Assembly: GCA_964640125.1 (NCBI GenBank)
Contig: CAZXGG010000007.1
Location: 14,452-78,451, forward strand
Length of the DNA stretch: 64,000 nt
Direction of reading: 5' to 3'
Source: G020353115 sp964640125
GTDB lineage: Bacteria; Bacteroidota; Bacteroidia; Bacteroidales; VadinHA17
Part shown: in pieces, positions 34,499 through 42,794 of the stretch
Position numbering within the stretch: the stretch's first letter is position 1
Layout: each line of letters starts with the position of its first letter
Notes under the pieces: model-generated
What the model was told of the DNA's origin: nothing
Database searches by the model: none
What the model saw: the letters and a program-made list of their open reading frames with translations, nothing else
Made by a program: the position numbers and the translations under genes

Positions 34499-35062
34499 AT
34501 GAGCCCAGCCGCTGAAAATAGTATTGAACTGGCTTATAAGAAGGATAGCAGGCGACTGTTACAATTTATAAGAAACCGGATCCCGAATGAAGAGGAAGCG
34601 AAGGATATTCTGCAGGATGTTTTTTACCAGCTTATCTCCATCGCGGATGATATCCGGACTATTGACAATGTCACTTCCTGGCTGTTTACCGTCGCCCGGA
34701 ACAAAATTATCGACCGGTCCCGAAAGAAAAAGCCGGATCTTTTCAGCGATAAACAGATCCAAACACCCGGGAGTGGAGAAGAGGATGTTTTGATGCTGGA
34801 AGATGTTTTACCGGCATTTTCAACCGATCCTGAAGATGAAATGATGAATTCATTAATACTTGACGCTGTCGATGGAGCACTGATGGAGTTGCCCGATGAG
34901 CAACGGGAAGTATTCATCCTTCACGAGTTTGAAAACATGACGTTCAGGGAGATCGTTGAATTAACGGGTGAAAGCATGAATACGCTGATCTCCCGAAAAC
35001 ACTATGCAGTCCTTTACTTACGGGAGTGTCTGCAGGATTTGTATAACCAATTAAATTCATAA
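34499..35062 (+). CDS. ECF-type RNA polymerase sigma factor
   Basis: 187 residues. Sigma region 2 spans about 18-85 (RRLLQFIRNRIPNEEEAKDI, LQDVFYQLI, VTSWLFTVARNKIIDRSRKKK) and region 4 spans about 125-180 (ALMELPDEQREVFILHEFENMTFREIVELTGESMNTLISR). An acidic linker separates them. No classical FecR-like or zinc-binding anti-sigma gene follows; instead a 124-residue membrane protein begins 4 nt after the stop and could take that part. The upstream methyltransferase is in the same unit. Confidence 0.92.
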   Translation: MSPAAENSIELAYKKDSRRLLQFIRNRIPNEEEAKDILQDVFYQLISIADDIRTIDNVTSWLFTVARNKIIDRSRKKKPDLFSDKQIQTPGSGEEDVLMLEDVLPAFSTDPEDEMMNSLILDAVDGALMELPDEQREVFILHEFENMTFREIVELTGESMNTLISRKHYAVLYLRECLQDLYNQLNS

Positions 35063-35066
35063 TATC

Positions 35067-35441
35067 ATGAGAACACACAGAAGCAAATTTGTACCGGTAC
35101 GGTATATTTTCATTGGGATTTTTGCACTATTTGCCATTACAGCACTTTTCTTTGTTCTGTGGAACTGGCTGGTCCCGGCTATTTTTAACGGACCAGTCAT
35201 TACGTTCTGGCAGTCACTTGGCATTCTGGTTCTCTCCAAGATCCTTTTTTCCGGTGTTTGGAAGCACAGGAGCCATTATTCCGGTTATCCACACAGTGAA
35301 TGGAGAAAACGGTTTGAAGAGAAGATGAAAAACATGTCCGATGAGGAAAAGGAACGGTTCAAGGCAAAGTTCCGTCATCGCCCATACTGGTTTGGACCAA
35401 TGGAAGAAGAGAGCAAAGAAGATCGGGAGGATAAAGAATAG
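35067..35441 (+). CDS. Small two-helix membrane protein downstream of the sigma factor
   Basis: 124 residues: two hydrophobic helices (IFIGIFALFAITALFFVLWNWLV and ITFWQSLGILVLSKILF) and then a basic, amphipathic cytoplasmic or periplasmic tail with EWRKRFEEKMKNMSDEEKER and FRHRPYWFGP, ending in an acidic patch. No family is recognised with certainty. The 4-nt spacing after the sigma gene suggests coupled translation and a possible role in holding the sigma factor at the membrane, which is inference only. Confidence 0.75.
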   Translation: MRTHRSKFVPVRYIFIGIFALFAITALFFVLWNWLVPAIFNGPVITFWQSLGILVLSKILFSGVWKHRSHYSGYPHSEWRKRFEEKMKNMSDEEKERFKAKFRHRPYWFGPMEEESKEDREDKE

Positions 35442-35471
35442 ATTTTCCTGAATAATTTACTGCACCGGAAT

Positions 35472-35508
35472 AACCCGCCATTCGGTTTTGTGAACCAGGC
35501 GGGTTTTT
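35472..35508 (+). terminator. Intrinsic terminator of the methyltransferase-sigma unit
   Basis: AACCCGCC (35472-35479) pairs with GGCGGGTT (35498-35505) and is followed by TTT; an A-rich/T-rich flank extends the stem. It lies 30 nt after the stop of the small membrane protein. Confidence 0.85.
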
Positions 35509-35582
35509 CATTCAATTATCCGGTAAGCAAAAAATGCACCATCATTCAGTTCAGGCTGATTTTATCCCTGATGAAAATTTGG

Positions 35583-35590
35583 TATATTTG
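35583..35590 (+). promoter_or_regulatory. Candidate -7 box for the LCM-type methyltransferase gene
   Basis: TATATTTG fits TAnnTTTG and is 67 nt upstream of the start codon. A TTTA at 35561 lies at about the right distance for a degenerate -33 element. Confidence 0.45.
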
Positions 35591-35657
35591 TTGATCCCGG
35601 GCCAATGAATTGGTTACTATTCTGTAAATTTATCTCCTTTTAGGCAGGAATTCATCA

Positions 35658-36527
35658 ATGAGGAAGAGAGGATCAAGTAAAACGGCTGAGCTTGCTGTAA
35701 TGACAAGGGCTCTGGCAATACATTCGCGGTATGCTTCAAGGGTGATGAACGATCCATATGCTAGCTGTTTTCTCGGACCAACGACCCTGATCCCTTACCT
35801 GTTCAATCGTCTCTTCATGCTTGTTAATCCCGTTTTCTGGAGAGCGGGAATTAACTCGGTAGGTTTCCTGATCGCCCTTTGCCGTCATCGGTTTATGAGT
35901 GACCTGATGCTGAGTAGTATGGGCGAAAACTTTAAACAGATCGTGCTGATCGGAGCAGGATACGATACCAACTTTTTGAGAAATACGGAACAATATGGGG
36001 ATACAAGCCTGTTTGAGATCGATCACCCGAACACACAGTCCAGGAAGATCCGGATGATCAGGAAGCATTCCCTGGAATCCAACCTCAACATTATCTATAT
36101 TGGGGCGGATCTGGAACATAATAGCATTCAGGATCAGTTATATGAACAAGGATTGGACAGGAGAGAGGCTGTGCTGATTATCGCCGAAGGTGTTTTATCC
36201 TACCTCTCAATTCATTCACTTGACCGATTATTTCATTCACTGTCAAACCTTTCTGTTAAGATCAGGTTTGCAGCGGATTACCGTTTACCACAAATGAATG
36301 AAAAAAATGTAAGTTTGGCTATTAAACGTTGGAGGCAGGAGTTCAAAATGATGAATGAACAATACCGCTCTTTTTTTGATGAACAGGATATGGATCAAAA
36401 ACTGACAGAGCATGGTTTCCGGATTATGAGAAATCATAATCTGGCTCAACTGTGGGATGAGTATTCAGGAGATAAGGCACCCAAACACCTTCGTACTATA
36501 GCCGGGTTGTTTGTCTCAGAAAGGTGA
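35658..36527 (+). CDS. LCM/PPM-family SAM-dependent methyltransferase
   Basis: 289 residues of the leucine-carboxyl-methyltransferase-like superfamily: SKTAELAVMTRALA at the start, R-x-x-x-x-D substrate-gate region RYASRVMNDPYA, motif I QIVLIGAGYDTNFLR, acidic motif II LFEIDHPNTQSRK and VLIIAEGVLSYLS. Bacterial members methylate carboxyl groups of small molecules or are of unknown use. It precedes a diacylglycerol-kinase-like gene by 24 nt; the pair may act on lipids or a secondary metabolite. Confidence 0.88.
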   Translation: MRKRGSSKTAELAVMTRALAIHSRYASRVMNDPYASCFLGPTTLIPYLFNRLFMLVNPVFWRAGINSVGFLIALCRHRFMSDLMLSSMGENFKQIVLIGAGYDTNFLRNTEQYGDTSLFEIDHPNTQSRKIRMIRKHSLESNLNIIYIGADLEHNSIQDQLYEQGLDRREAVLIIAEGVLSYLSIHSLDRLFHSLSNLSVKIRFAADYRLPQMNEKNVSLAIKRWRQEFKMMNEQYRSFFDEQDMDQKLTEHGFRIMRNHNLAQLWDEYSGDKAPKHLRTIAGLFVSER

Positions 36528-36551
36528 TCCTATTTATTCGCTGTAATTGCT

Positions 36552-37481
36552 ATGAAAAAGCAGGAATGGTATGGTATAATTAATGGAAGGATTTCTTTGC
36601 AAAAGAGAAAATCCATCCAGCGGTTGCTTCAGTACTATGGTATCGATACGGCTACCACAAAATACTTTGGACATGCAAAAGAGATTCTTCAACAGACAGC
36701 AAAATACCAGGGAATTATCTCCATCGGTGGGGATGGAACCTTGCATGAGGTGATTAACGGTATCAATCTGGAACAGAAAAAGATCCTGGTCATTCCTGCC
36801 GGAACAATTAATTGTTTTGCCCGGTTTGTTGGGATCAGAAGGGTAAAAGATGGGATTAAACTGATGGATGAAGGAGAGGTGCAGAAGATTGATCTTCTGC
36901 ACCTCGATATTCACAGGCAGGACGGCTGCCAGGAGAAACGGTACGTCTGGGGATTCCTGACCTTTGGACGATTGGTCAGAATTACTACGCTGGCATCGAA
37001 ATTCAGCATTTTACCCAAGTTTATGCGTTATTTCCTTTCCACCATCTTTAACCATGCCATCTGTAGCAAGACCAATGTTACGATTTCAGTGAATGGACAG
37101 CCTGCTGTAGCTCGCAAATTCTCGTCGTTCATCATCAACAATGCCACATCCGAACATTTCAGCTCCATTCCCTCATGGGACATGCAGGATGGATCAACAG
37201 AGATGCAGATGGTGAATCATAACCCGATCACCCAGTTCATTGCCTCGTTCAGCCGATTCATTAAACTTCCGGTTAACCTGTCCTGGATAAACACTGTTCA
37301 ATCACTGACCTGTGAATTCGATAAACCCGTCCGGATGATGGCTGATGGTGAAATAATCAGTGGCATACGAAAACTTGATGTTGCGGTTATTCCAGGATGT
37401 TGTAAGATGGTGTTGCCTTCCGGTACGGAGATGAAGTACAGGATTCCTGGCTTTCGGGGTAACTGGAAACAATTCCACTGA
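36552..37481 (+). CDS. Diacylglycerol-kinase-like lipid kinase
   Basis: 309 residues. The catalytic DAGK domain shows GIISIGGDGTLHEVINGI (GGDGT motif) near residue 57 and the LVIPAGTINCFAR loop, in which the usual G-T-x-N-D-F/L-A is altered to GTINCFAR. The C-terminal beta-sandwich of YegS/LCB5-type kinases follows (VTISVNGQPAVARKFSS, VRMMADGEIISG). Such enzymes phosphorylate diacylglycerol, sphingoid bases or undecaprenol-like lipids. Linked with the upstream methyltransferase. The Asp-to-Cys change in the loop is worth noting but does not by itself exclude activity. Confidence 0.88.
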   Translation: MKKQEWYGIINGRISLQKRKSIQRLLQYYGIDTATTKYFGHAKEILQQTAKYQGIISIGGDGTLHEVINGINLEQKKILVIPAGTINCFARFVGIRRVKDGIKLMDEGEVQKIDLLHLDIHRQDGCQEKRYVWGFLTFGRLVRITTLASKFSILPKFMRYFLSTIFNHAICSKTNVTISVNGQPAVARKFSSFIINNATSEHFSSIPSWDMQDGSTEMQMVNHNPITQFIASFSRFIKLPVNLSWINTVQSLTCEFDKPVRMMADGEIISGIRKLDVAVIPGCCKMVLPSGTEMKYRIPGFRGNWKQFH

Positions 37482-37513
37482 GGTCATTAACCGGACAAAC
37501 CCACGAAACGATT

Positions 37514-38023
37514 TTATTCATTTCTTGCAGAGCGGGCCATGTCCCGATGGAGGGCAACCATCTTCATTGCAGTAACGGCTGCTTCATCCCCTTTGTTCCC
37601 GTATTTGCCCCCGGCACGGTCTCTGGCCTGTTGAAGGGTGTTTGTGGTTAATACACCAAAAATGAACGGAATATTATACGCGAGATTCAATTCGGTAATG
37701 CCGTGAGTTACACTTTGACAGATGTAATCAAAATGGGGTGTCTCACCCCGGATTATACAACCCACGCAAATAATAGCATCCACTTCACTGTATTCAGCCA
37801 TGAACTGTGCACCAAGCGTTAATTCGAAACTACCGGGAACAAATTTCTTCAGGATATCCTCCTCGCGAACTCCATGTTTCTTCAGGGTTTGACAGGCAGC
37901 ATCGGATAACGATTTCGTGATCTCGTAGTTCCATTCAGAAACAACGATGCCAAATTTAAATCCATCCGCAGGCGGTATAGCATCCAGGTCATAATCGGAT
38001 AAATTCTTCAGATTAGTAGCCAT
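37514..38023 (-). CDS. ribH: 6,7-dimethyl-8-ribityllumazine synthase
   Basis: RibH condenses 5-amino-6-ribitylamino-uracil with 3,4-dihydroxybutanone phosphate in riboflavin synthesis and assembles into icosahedral or pentameric shells. 169 residues. Motifs: FGIVVSEWNYEITKSLSDAA, VPGSFELTLGAQF, CVGCIIRGETPHFDYIC with the catalytic His, and FGVLTTNTLQQARDRAGG. It begins 5 nt after the TPR gene and is cotranscribed with it. Confidence 0.97.
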   Translation of the reverse strand: MATNLKNLSDYDLDAIPPADGFKFGIVVSEWNYEITKSLSDAACQTLKKHGVREEDILKKFVPGSFELTLGAQFMAEYSEVDAIICVGCIIRGETPHFDYICQSVTHGITELNLAYNIPFIFGVLTTNTLQQARDRAGGKYGNKGDEAAVTAMKMVALHRDMARSARNE

Positions 38024-38028
38024 GATTC

Positions 38029-38718
38029 TTAATCAATGTAAACCTGAACCCTGCTGATGTATTTATCAATATTCCTCCCTTCCTGGCTTTCCGGGTAGTT
38101 AGTTTTTATCATTTCGTATCTCTCCAGCGCTTTCTCACAATCACCCAGACTCTCATATACCTGGCCGGCTTTCAGAAGGTAGATGGGATTTAAAAACGCG
38201 TTTTCTTTCATGCTATAGGCTCTTTCGTAATACTTGAGTGCTTCGGTCGCATCTTCCAGTTCAAGATACGCATCCCCAATAGCACCCTGAGTAAGCGGGG
38301 CAAGCATGTGATCATCCGATTCAAATTTTTTCAGGTAATCGATGGCTGTTTCAAATTCACCCAGGCGGAGTAAGGAAATCCCGGAATAGTAGTGGGCAAG
38401 ATTTGCTGCTTTTGTGATCCGGTATTCGTCAATGATATCAAGAAATCCAAAATAGTTCCCATCTCCATAAAGAGCCAGATTGAAAGAATCCCGTTCAAAA
38501 TACTGCTCGGCAACAAACATCTGCGATTGGGCCTCATTTTCGGTTGGCTCAATAAGGAATCGTTTAAATCCCAGGTAACCGACAACGATAACAACTATCA
38601 CGAGCGTGATAATAGTGAGTATTTTCTGGTTGTCCTCAATAAACTGTTCGCTTTTACTCAGGGCACTTTCAACTCCCTGAAGTTTGTCCTGTGGATCCGG
38701 TTTCTTCTTTTTGGCCAT
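38029..38718 (-). CDS. Membrane-anchored TPR protein (YfgM-like)
   Basis: 229 residues: a charged cytoplasmic head, one anchor (ILTIITLVIVVIVVGYLGF) and a periplasmic tail with TPR units such as AALGEYETA-like LRLGEFETAIDYLKKF, LELEDATEALKYYERAYSM and SLGDCEKALERYEMIKTNYP. This form precedes ribH in many Bacteroidota. It resembles YfgM/BamD-type helpers of envelope biogenesis but no partner is known here. The minus-strand promoter candidate TACATTTG lies 41 nt upstream of its start. Confidence 0.88.
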   Translation of the reverse strand: MAKKKKPDPQDKLQGVESALSKSEQFIEDNQKILTIITLVIVVIVVGYLGFKRFLIEPTENEAQSQMFVAEQYFERDSFNLALYGDGNYFGFLDIIDEYRITKAANLAHYYSGISLLRLGEFETAIDYLKKFESDDHMLAPLTQGAIGDAYLELEDATEALKYYERAYSMKENAFLNPIYLLKAGQVYESLGDCEKALERYEMIKTNYPESQEGRNIDKYISRVQVYID

Positions 38719-38758
38719 TACTGTAAATCTATTTTTTATCGCTTGGTGAAAATTTCCG

Positions 38759-38766
38759 CAAATGTA
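38759..38766 (-). promoter_or_regulatory. Candidate -7 box for the TPR-ribH unit
   Basis: Minus-strand TACATTTG, an exact TAnnTTTG match, about 41 nt before the TPR start codon and back-to-back with the recF candidate box. Confidence 0.45.
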
Positions 38767-38807
38767 ACTGTTTTGTCCCTGATATGAAAGATTTGGTGAT
38801 AATTTTA

Positions 38808-38815
38808 TACTTTTG
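38808..38815 (+). promoter_or_regulatory. Candidate -7 box for recF
   Basis: TACTTTTG fits TAnnTTTG and is 51 nt upstream of the recF ATG. No -33 element is found at the normal distance. Confidence 0.4.
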
Positions 38816-38866
38816 CCTGATGGTATGATTTGTTAGCGGGCCACCTGATCCTCAATCCCTCATCCG

Positions 38867-39970
38867 ATGTATTTACGCAATATCTCTCTGCTCAATTTCA
38901 AGAATTATTCACAGGTTGAACTGACCTTTTCACCAAAGATTAACTGCTTTGTTGGAAACAACGGCGTTGGAAAGACAAACATCCTGGATGCTGTCTATTA
39001 CCTTTCACTCACAAAAAGCTTTTTTAATGCGATCGATACACAAAATATCAAATACGATCATGACTTCTCGGTGATACAGGGAGATTTTGAAAAGGACGGG
39101 AAAATTGAACAGATCTATTGTGGAATTGCACGGAACAGGAAAAAACAGTTTAAACGAAATAAAAAAGAGTATCAGCGCCTGGCAGATCATATTGGATTAT
39201 TGCCTGTAGTCATGATATCTCCGGCTGATAGCAGCCTTATTATTGAGGGTAGCTCCGAGAGGAGGCGTTTTATCGATACAGTAATCGCACAATATGATAA
39301 ACCCTACCTGGAAGACCTGATCAATTACAATAAAGCCCTTTCCCAGCGTAACCGATTGTTGAAGAATTTTTCCAGGAATAACAGCTTTAGTGAAGAATCC
39401 ATGCAATTATGGAACGACCAGCTTATCCCCCCGGGTGAACGGATCTACGGGAAAAGAGTTGAGTTTATTAAACGCCTGATACCCATCTTCCAGCATTATT
39501 ATGAGTCCATAGCAAAAGGGGGGGAAAAGGTTAGCCTGTCGTACCAGTCACATTTGAACGAGGGCGATTTCAGGGAGCTACTGAGAGAAAACGAATACAA
39601 GGACAGGATACTCCAATATACAACGGTGGGCATTCATAAAGATGACCTTAACCTGAAATTATCCGGGTATCCCATTAAGCGGGTTGGCTCTCAAGGACAA
39701 CAGAAATCCTATTTGCTTGCCCTTAAACTTGCTAAATTCGAATTTATTAAAAACATCGTGGGGTTTCATCCAATATTGCTGCTCGATGATATCTTTGATA
39801 AGTTTGATAAGCTCAGGGTAAAACAGATCATTGAACTGGTAGCACACCAGGAATTTGGACAGATATTCATTACGGATACCCATCAGGATAGACTGGAAAC
39901 CATTTTGAGTGAACTGCCGGCAGATTATAAACTCTTCAGAATAAATGAAGAGGTGATCGAGGTTTCATAA
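38867..39970 (+). CDS. recF: DNA replication and repair protein RecF
   Basis: RecF binds single-strand/double-strand junctions with RecR and RecO and helps RecA load at gaps. The 367-residue SMC-like ATPase has YLRNISLLNFKNYSQVEL at the start, Walker A FVGNNGVGKTNILDAVYYL near residue 30, the signature GSQGQQKSYLLALKLA and Walker B PILLLDDIFDKFD. The DciA-like gene follows after 29 nt, a common pairing. Confidence 0.97.
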   Translation: MYLRNISLLNFKNYSQVELTFSPKINCFVGNNGVGKTNILDAVYYLSLTKSFFNAIDTQNIKYDHDFSVIQGDFEKDGKIEQIYCGIARNRKKQFKRNKKEYQRLADHIGLLPVVMISPADSSLIIEGSSERRRFIDTVIAQYDKPYLEDLINYNKALSQRNRLLKNFSRNNSFSEESMQLWNDQLIPPGERIYGKRVEFIKRLIPIFQHYYESIAKGGEKVSLSYQSHLNEGDFRELLRENEYKDRILQYTTVGIHKDDLNLKLSGYPIKRVGSQGQQKSYLLALKLAKFEFIKNIVGFHPILLLDDIFDKFDKLRVKQIIELVAHQEFGQIFITDTHQDRLETILSELPADYKLFRINEEVIEVS

Positions 39971-39999
39971 CATGGAAACAACCACAAAAACCTGAAACG

Positions 40000-40290
40000 A
40001 TGAGAAGAAGCAATACACAGAAACTGGGTGAGGTTATCAAAGATTATTTGAAGGAGTCGAACATTGGTAAGAAGCTAACCGAAATTCAGCTGATCAATTC
40101 ATGGGAAGAGATTGTAGGAAAAGAGATTGCCAGACGAACGGAGAAGATCTATATCAGGAATAATAAGCTGTTTGTCCACTTCACATCATCCGTTGTACGA
40201 AACGAACTGCTCCTCCATCGGGAAACCATTCGTGCCCGGCTGAATGAGCATGCCGGGGAAGAGATCATTAAAGAGATCGTGTTGAAATAA
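40000..40290 (+). CDS. DUF721 / DciA-like protein
   Basis: 96 residues. LGEVIKDYLKESNIGKKLTEIQLINSWEEIVGKEIARRTEKIYIRNNKLFVHFTSSVVRNELLLHRETI shows the typical DUF721 plan of a helical start and a KH-like fold. DciA relatives load the replicative helicase DnaB in bacteria lacking DnaC/DnaI. Short members beside recF are the Bacteroidota form. Length and neighbours support the call, but helicase loading is not shown for this short variant. Confidence 0.88.
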   Translation: MRRSNTQKLGEVIKDYLKESNIGKKLTEIQLINSWEEIVGKEIARRTEKIYIRNNKLFVHFTSSVVRNELLLHRETIRARLNEHAGEEIIKEIVLK

Positions 40291-40565
40291 TAAAGGGAAT
40301 AGGTTAGTAAGTTAATGGTTATTAAGTTATTGAGTTCATTGATATAAATCCTTGCTATAAAGGTATTTAAAAGAATTCTCTTCCAATTTGTCTGACCAGA
40401 GGATCTAACTACTCTTCAATTTGTTTACAGCCAGCCAATACGGAATAGAGAAATTCGAAATGTTTATTAACTTATCAACGTATAACGGATAACTTCCTAA
40501 ACAAAGCATCCAGAACTAAGGACCTGCAACTCAATACTCGCAGCTCCTCACTCCTCACTCCCTTT
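40291..40565. other. Convergent intergenic region between the DciA-like gene and ndk
   Basis: No gene and no strong terminator. GTTAGTAAGTTAATGGTTATTAAGTTATTGAG words (about 40303-40338) and TATAACGGATAACTTCC (about 40478) resemble the low-complexity words at 28175-28345 and 54556. A pyrimidine-rich CTCCTCACTCCTCACTCC direct repeat lies at 40543-40561. Confidence 0.5.
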
Positions 40566-40985
40566 TCAATACCGCTCTTTTTGCGAAAAGAAGAAATCAC
40601 ACTCAAGCCGGGCATTCTCATCACTGTCAGATCCGTGAACTGCATTGCTCTGGATCGACTTGGCGTATTTTTTCCGGATGGTACCCTCGTCTGCTTTTGA
40701 CGGATCGGTATTTCCTATCAGTTTCCGGAATTCTTCCACAGCATTCTCTTTTTCCAGGATCATGGCTACAATAGCCCCGGATGACATAAACTCCACAAGA
40801 TCATCATAAAAGGGTTTGCTTTTATGGATCGCATAGAAGGTTTCTGCCTGCTCCTTGGACAGCTTGGTGGACGCTATGGAAGAGATCCTGAATCCTGCTT
40901 CGCTTATCATTGCCAGGATGGGACCAATGTACCCCATCTTTACTGCATATGGTTTTATCATGGCAAACGTAATCTTTCCGCTCAT
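40566..40985 (-). CDS. ndk: Nucleoside diphosphate kinase
   Basis: Ndk moves the gamma-phosphate of ATP to other NDPs through a phosphohistidine. 139 residues starting MSGKITFAMIKPYAVKMGYIG, with the active-site His in NAVHGSDSDENA and the usual KPFYDDLVEFMSSGAIVAMIL. It is a single gene, divergent from nrnA. Confidence 0.97.
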   Translation of the reverse strand: MSGKITFAMIKPYAVKMGYIGPILAMISEAGFRISSIASTKLSKEQAETFYAIHKSKPFYDDLVEFMSSGAIVAMILEKENAVEEFRKLIGNTDPSKADEGTIRKKYAKSIQSNAVHGSDSDENARLECDFFFSQKERY

Positions 40986-41056
40986 AAACCGTTATTTTTG
41001 TTGAGATTAATAGTGTGAATAATAAATCCGGTTCTGATATTCAATCGTTTAATTTA

Positions 41057-41064
41057 TATCTTTG
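41057..41064 (+). promoter_or_regulatory. Candidate -7 box for nrnA
   Basis: TATCTTTG fits TAnnTTTG and lies 30 nt before the GTG start. No -33 TTTG is found. Confidence 0.4.
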
Positions 41065-41094
41065 CGAACCGGAAATATTCAAAATTTTTTGTGA

Positions 41095-42120
41095 GTGCAA
41101 AGTATATCAAAAAAATTGATAAATAAAATTAATGATTATCTTTCCGATAATCCCTGCATCCTGTTATTAACACACACCAACCCGGATGGAGATGCGATAG
41201 GATCAATGCTGGGCTTATATCACTACTTTATCCGGCATGGATTCAAAACCTATGCCATCACACCAAATAACTTCCCTTCCTTTCTCCAATGGCTGCCGGG
41301 TGCTGATGAAATTGTACGCTATTCCAGAGAGAAAGAACGGGCGGCTGTGATGATTAAAGAAGCAGATGTTATTTTTAACCTGGATTTTAATGACCCTGAA
41401 AGACTGGGAAAAATGAGCGAGTTGATCACGGCTTCAAACGCCATTAAAATATTGATCGATCATCACCCAAATCCTAAAAAATTTAACCACATTGAAATCA
41501 GTGAGACTTCGGTTAGCTCAACGGCTGAGTTGATCTACCTTCTGCTCACCCAATTGAACATCAAACCTTTTCTTACCCGGGAAGTTGCTGAAAGTCTATA
41601 TACCGGGATCATGACAGATACCGGTTGTTTCAGCTACAATTCCTCGTTTGGACAAACCTTCCGGGTAACAGCAGATTTGCTGGAGAGTGGGATTGACAAA
41701 GAGAGAATTTTCGACCTGGTCTACAATAACTTTTCTGAAGAGAGAATGAGACTTGCAGGGTTTGCCCTGAATAAAAAAATGGTGGTCCTGAAGAAATACC
41801 ATACGGCCTATATCTGGTTTACAAAAAAAGAACTGGAACAATTTAACCATACCCTGGGAGATACCGAAGGATTTGTGAACATGCCCCTGTCAATCCATGG
41901 TATCCGGTTCTCAGCTCTCTTTATTGAAAAAACAGATCATGTAAAGATCTCATTCAGGTCGAAGGGAAGCTTCCCGGCTAACCTCTTTGCCGAAAGACAT
42001 TTTCATGGGGGAGGGCATCAAAATGCAGCTGGAGGAGAATCTCCTGCCACACTGGATGAAACCCTGCAGCGATTTGAAGCACTGCTTACCGATTATGAAG
42101 ACCAACTGTCTCTACCATGA
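41095..42120 (+). CDS. nrnA: DHH-family bifunctional oligoribonuclease/PAP phosphatase NrnA
   Basis: NrnA degrades nano-RNAs and can hydrolyse 3'-phosphoadenosine 5'-phosphate; it can also act on linear cyclic-dinucleotide products. 341 residues. DHH domain: LLLTHTNPDGDAIGSMLGLY, FNLDFNDPERLG, the DHHPNPK motif and GIMTDTGCFSYNS; DHHA1 domain with GGGHQNAAGG near the end. The best start is a GTG at 41095, since the next Met lies inside the first catalytic motif. It overlaps the following FKBP gene by four bases (ATGA). Confidence 0.93.
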   Translation: MQSISKKLINKINDYLSDNPCILLLTHTNPDGDAIGSMLGLYHYFIRHGFKTYAITPNNFPSFLQWLPGADEIVRYSREKERAAVMIKEADVIFNLDFNDPERLGKMSELITASNAIKILIDHHPNPKKFNHIEISETSVSSTAELIYLLLTQLNIKPFLTREVAESLYTGIMTDTGCFSYNSSFGQTFRVTADLLESGIDKERIFDLVYNNFSEERMRLAGFALNKKMVVLKKYHTAYIWFTKKELEQFNHTLGDTEGFVNMPLSIHGIRFSALFIEKTDHVKISFRSKGSFPANLFAERHFHGGGHQNAAGGESPATLDETLQRFEALLTDYEDQLSLP

Positions 42121-42122
42121 TC

Positions 42123-42650
42123 ATGAAACATTGCATCGGCGCACTTCTTCTTGTCACACTCTTGCTTGGATATTCCTGCAAGCAACAGGAGGATAGAAAA
42201 CACTCCCGGCATGCAGGGAAAGATAAAGAGTCGATGGTCAGGGTGAATCAATACCTTGTCAGCAAAGATGAGGAGATCATAGAGAATTATATAAAACGCC
42301 GGGGGTGGAATATGGAATTGACAGAAACCGGTTTGTGGTATATGATTTACCGGAAGGGTAACGGCAAACCGGTTCGAAAAGATACCCGGGTAACCATTGA
42401 ATATAGCGTAAGTTTACTGGATGGCACCCTCTGTTACCATTCGGATGAAAGCGGTCCAAAACAATTTGTAGTTGGAAAAGGAGAGATTGAACCAGGTCTT
42501 GATGAAGGGATCCTGTTATTGAGATCGGGTGACAAAGCACGATTCATTCTCCCTCCTCACCTGGCATACGGTCTGATTGGTGATGAAAATAAAATACCGG
42601 CAAGGTCCGTTATTGTGTATGACCTTACGGTTCTTTCAGTTGACAAATGA
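42123..42650 (+). CDS. FKBP-type peptidyl-prolyl isomerase lipoprotein (GldI-like)
   Basis: 175 residues from the Met before KHCIGALLLVTLLLGYSC (a Met two codons earlier overlaps the nrnA stop). Lipobox LGYSC. The FKBP domain keeps EPGLDEGI, LPPHLAYGL and VIVYDLTVL, but the FD pair is replaced by CYH and the pocket Trp by Leu, so activity may be weak. GldI of gliding Bacteroidota has a similar build. It is the first of four FKBP-like genes in a row and is probably translated with nrnA. Confidence 0.88.
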   Translation: MKHCIGALLLVTLLLGYSCKQQEDRKHSRHAGKDKESMVRVNQYLVSKDEEIIENYIKRRGWNMELTETGLWYMIYRKGNGKPVRKDTRVTIEYSVSLLDGTLCYHSDESGPKQFVVGKGEIEPGLDEGILLLRSGDKARFILPPHLAYGLIGDENKIPARSVIVYDLTVLSVDK

Positions 42651-42655
42651 ATTTA

Positions 42656-42663
42656 TACCTTTG
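42656..42663 (+). promoter_or_regulatory. Candidate -7 box for the FKBP cluster
   Basis: TACCTTTG fits TAnnTTTG and begins 5 nt after the stop of the first FKBP gene, giving a leader of about 125 nt for the second. A second promoter inside the cluster would uncouple it from nrnA. Confidence 0.4.
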
Positions 42664-42794
42664 TCCCGTTTAAGTGAATTTTTGTGGTATGAAATTTGCA
42701 GACTAAAGCAATATTTGCATTGATTGCCGGGTTTTTACATTTCATAACCTTTATTACCCGGAATCATGGTACACATTTTTTACATTATTAACCT

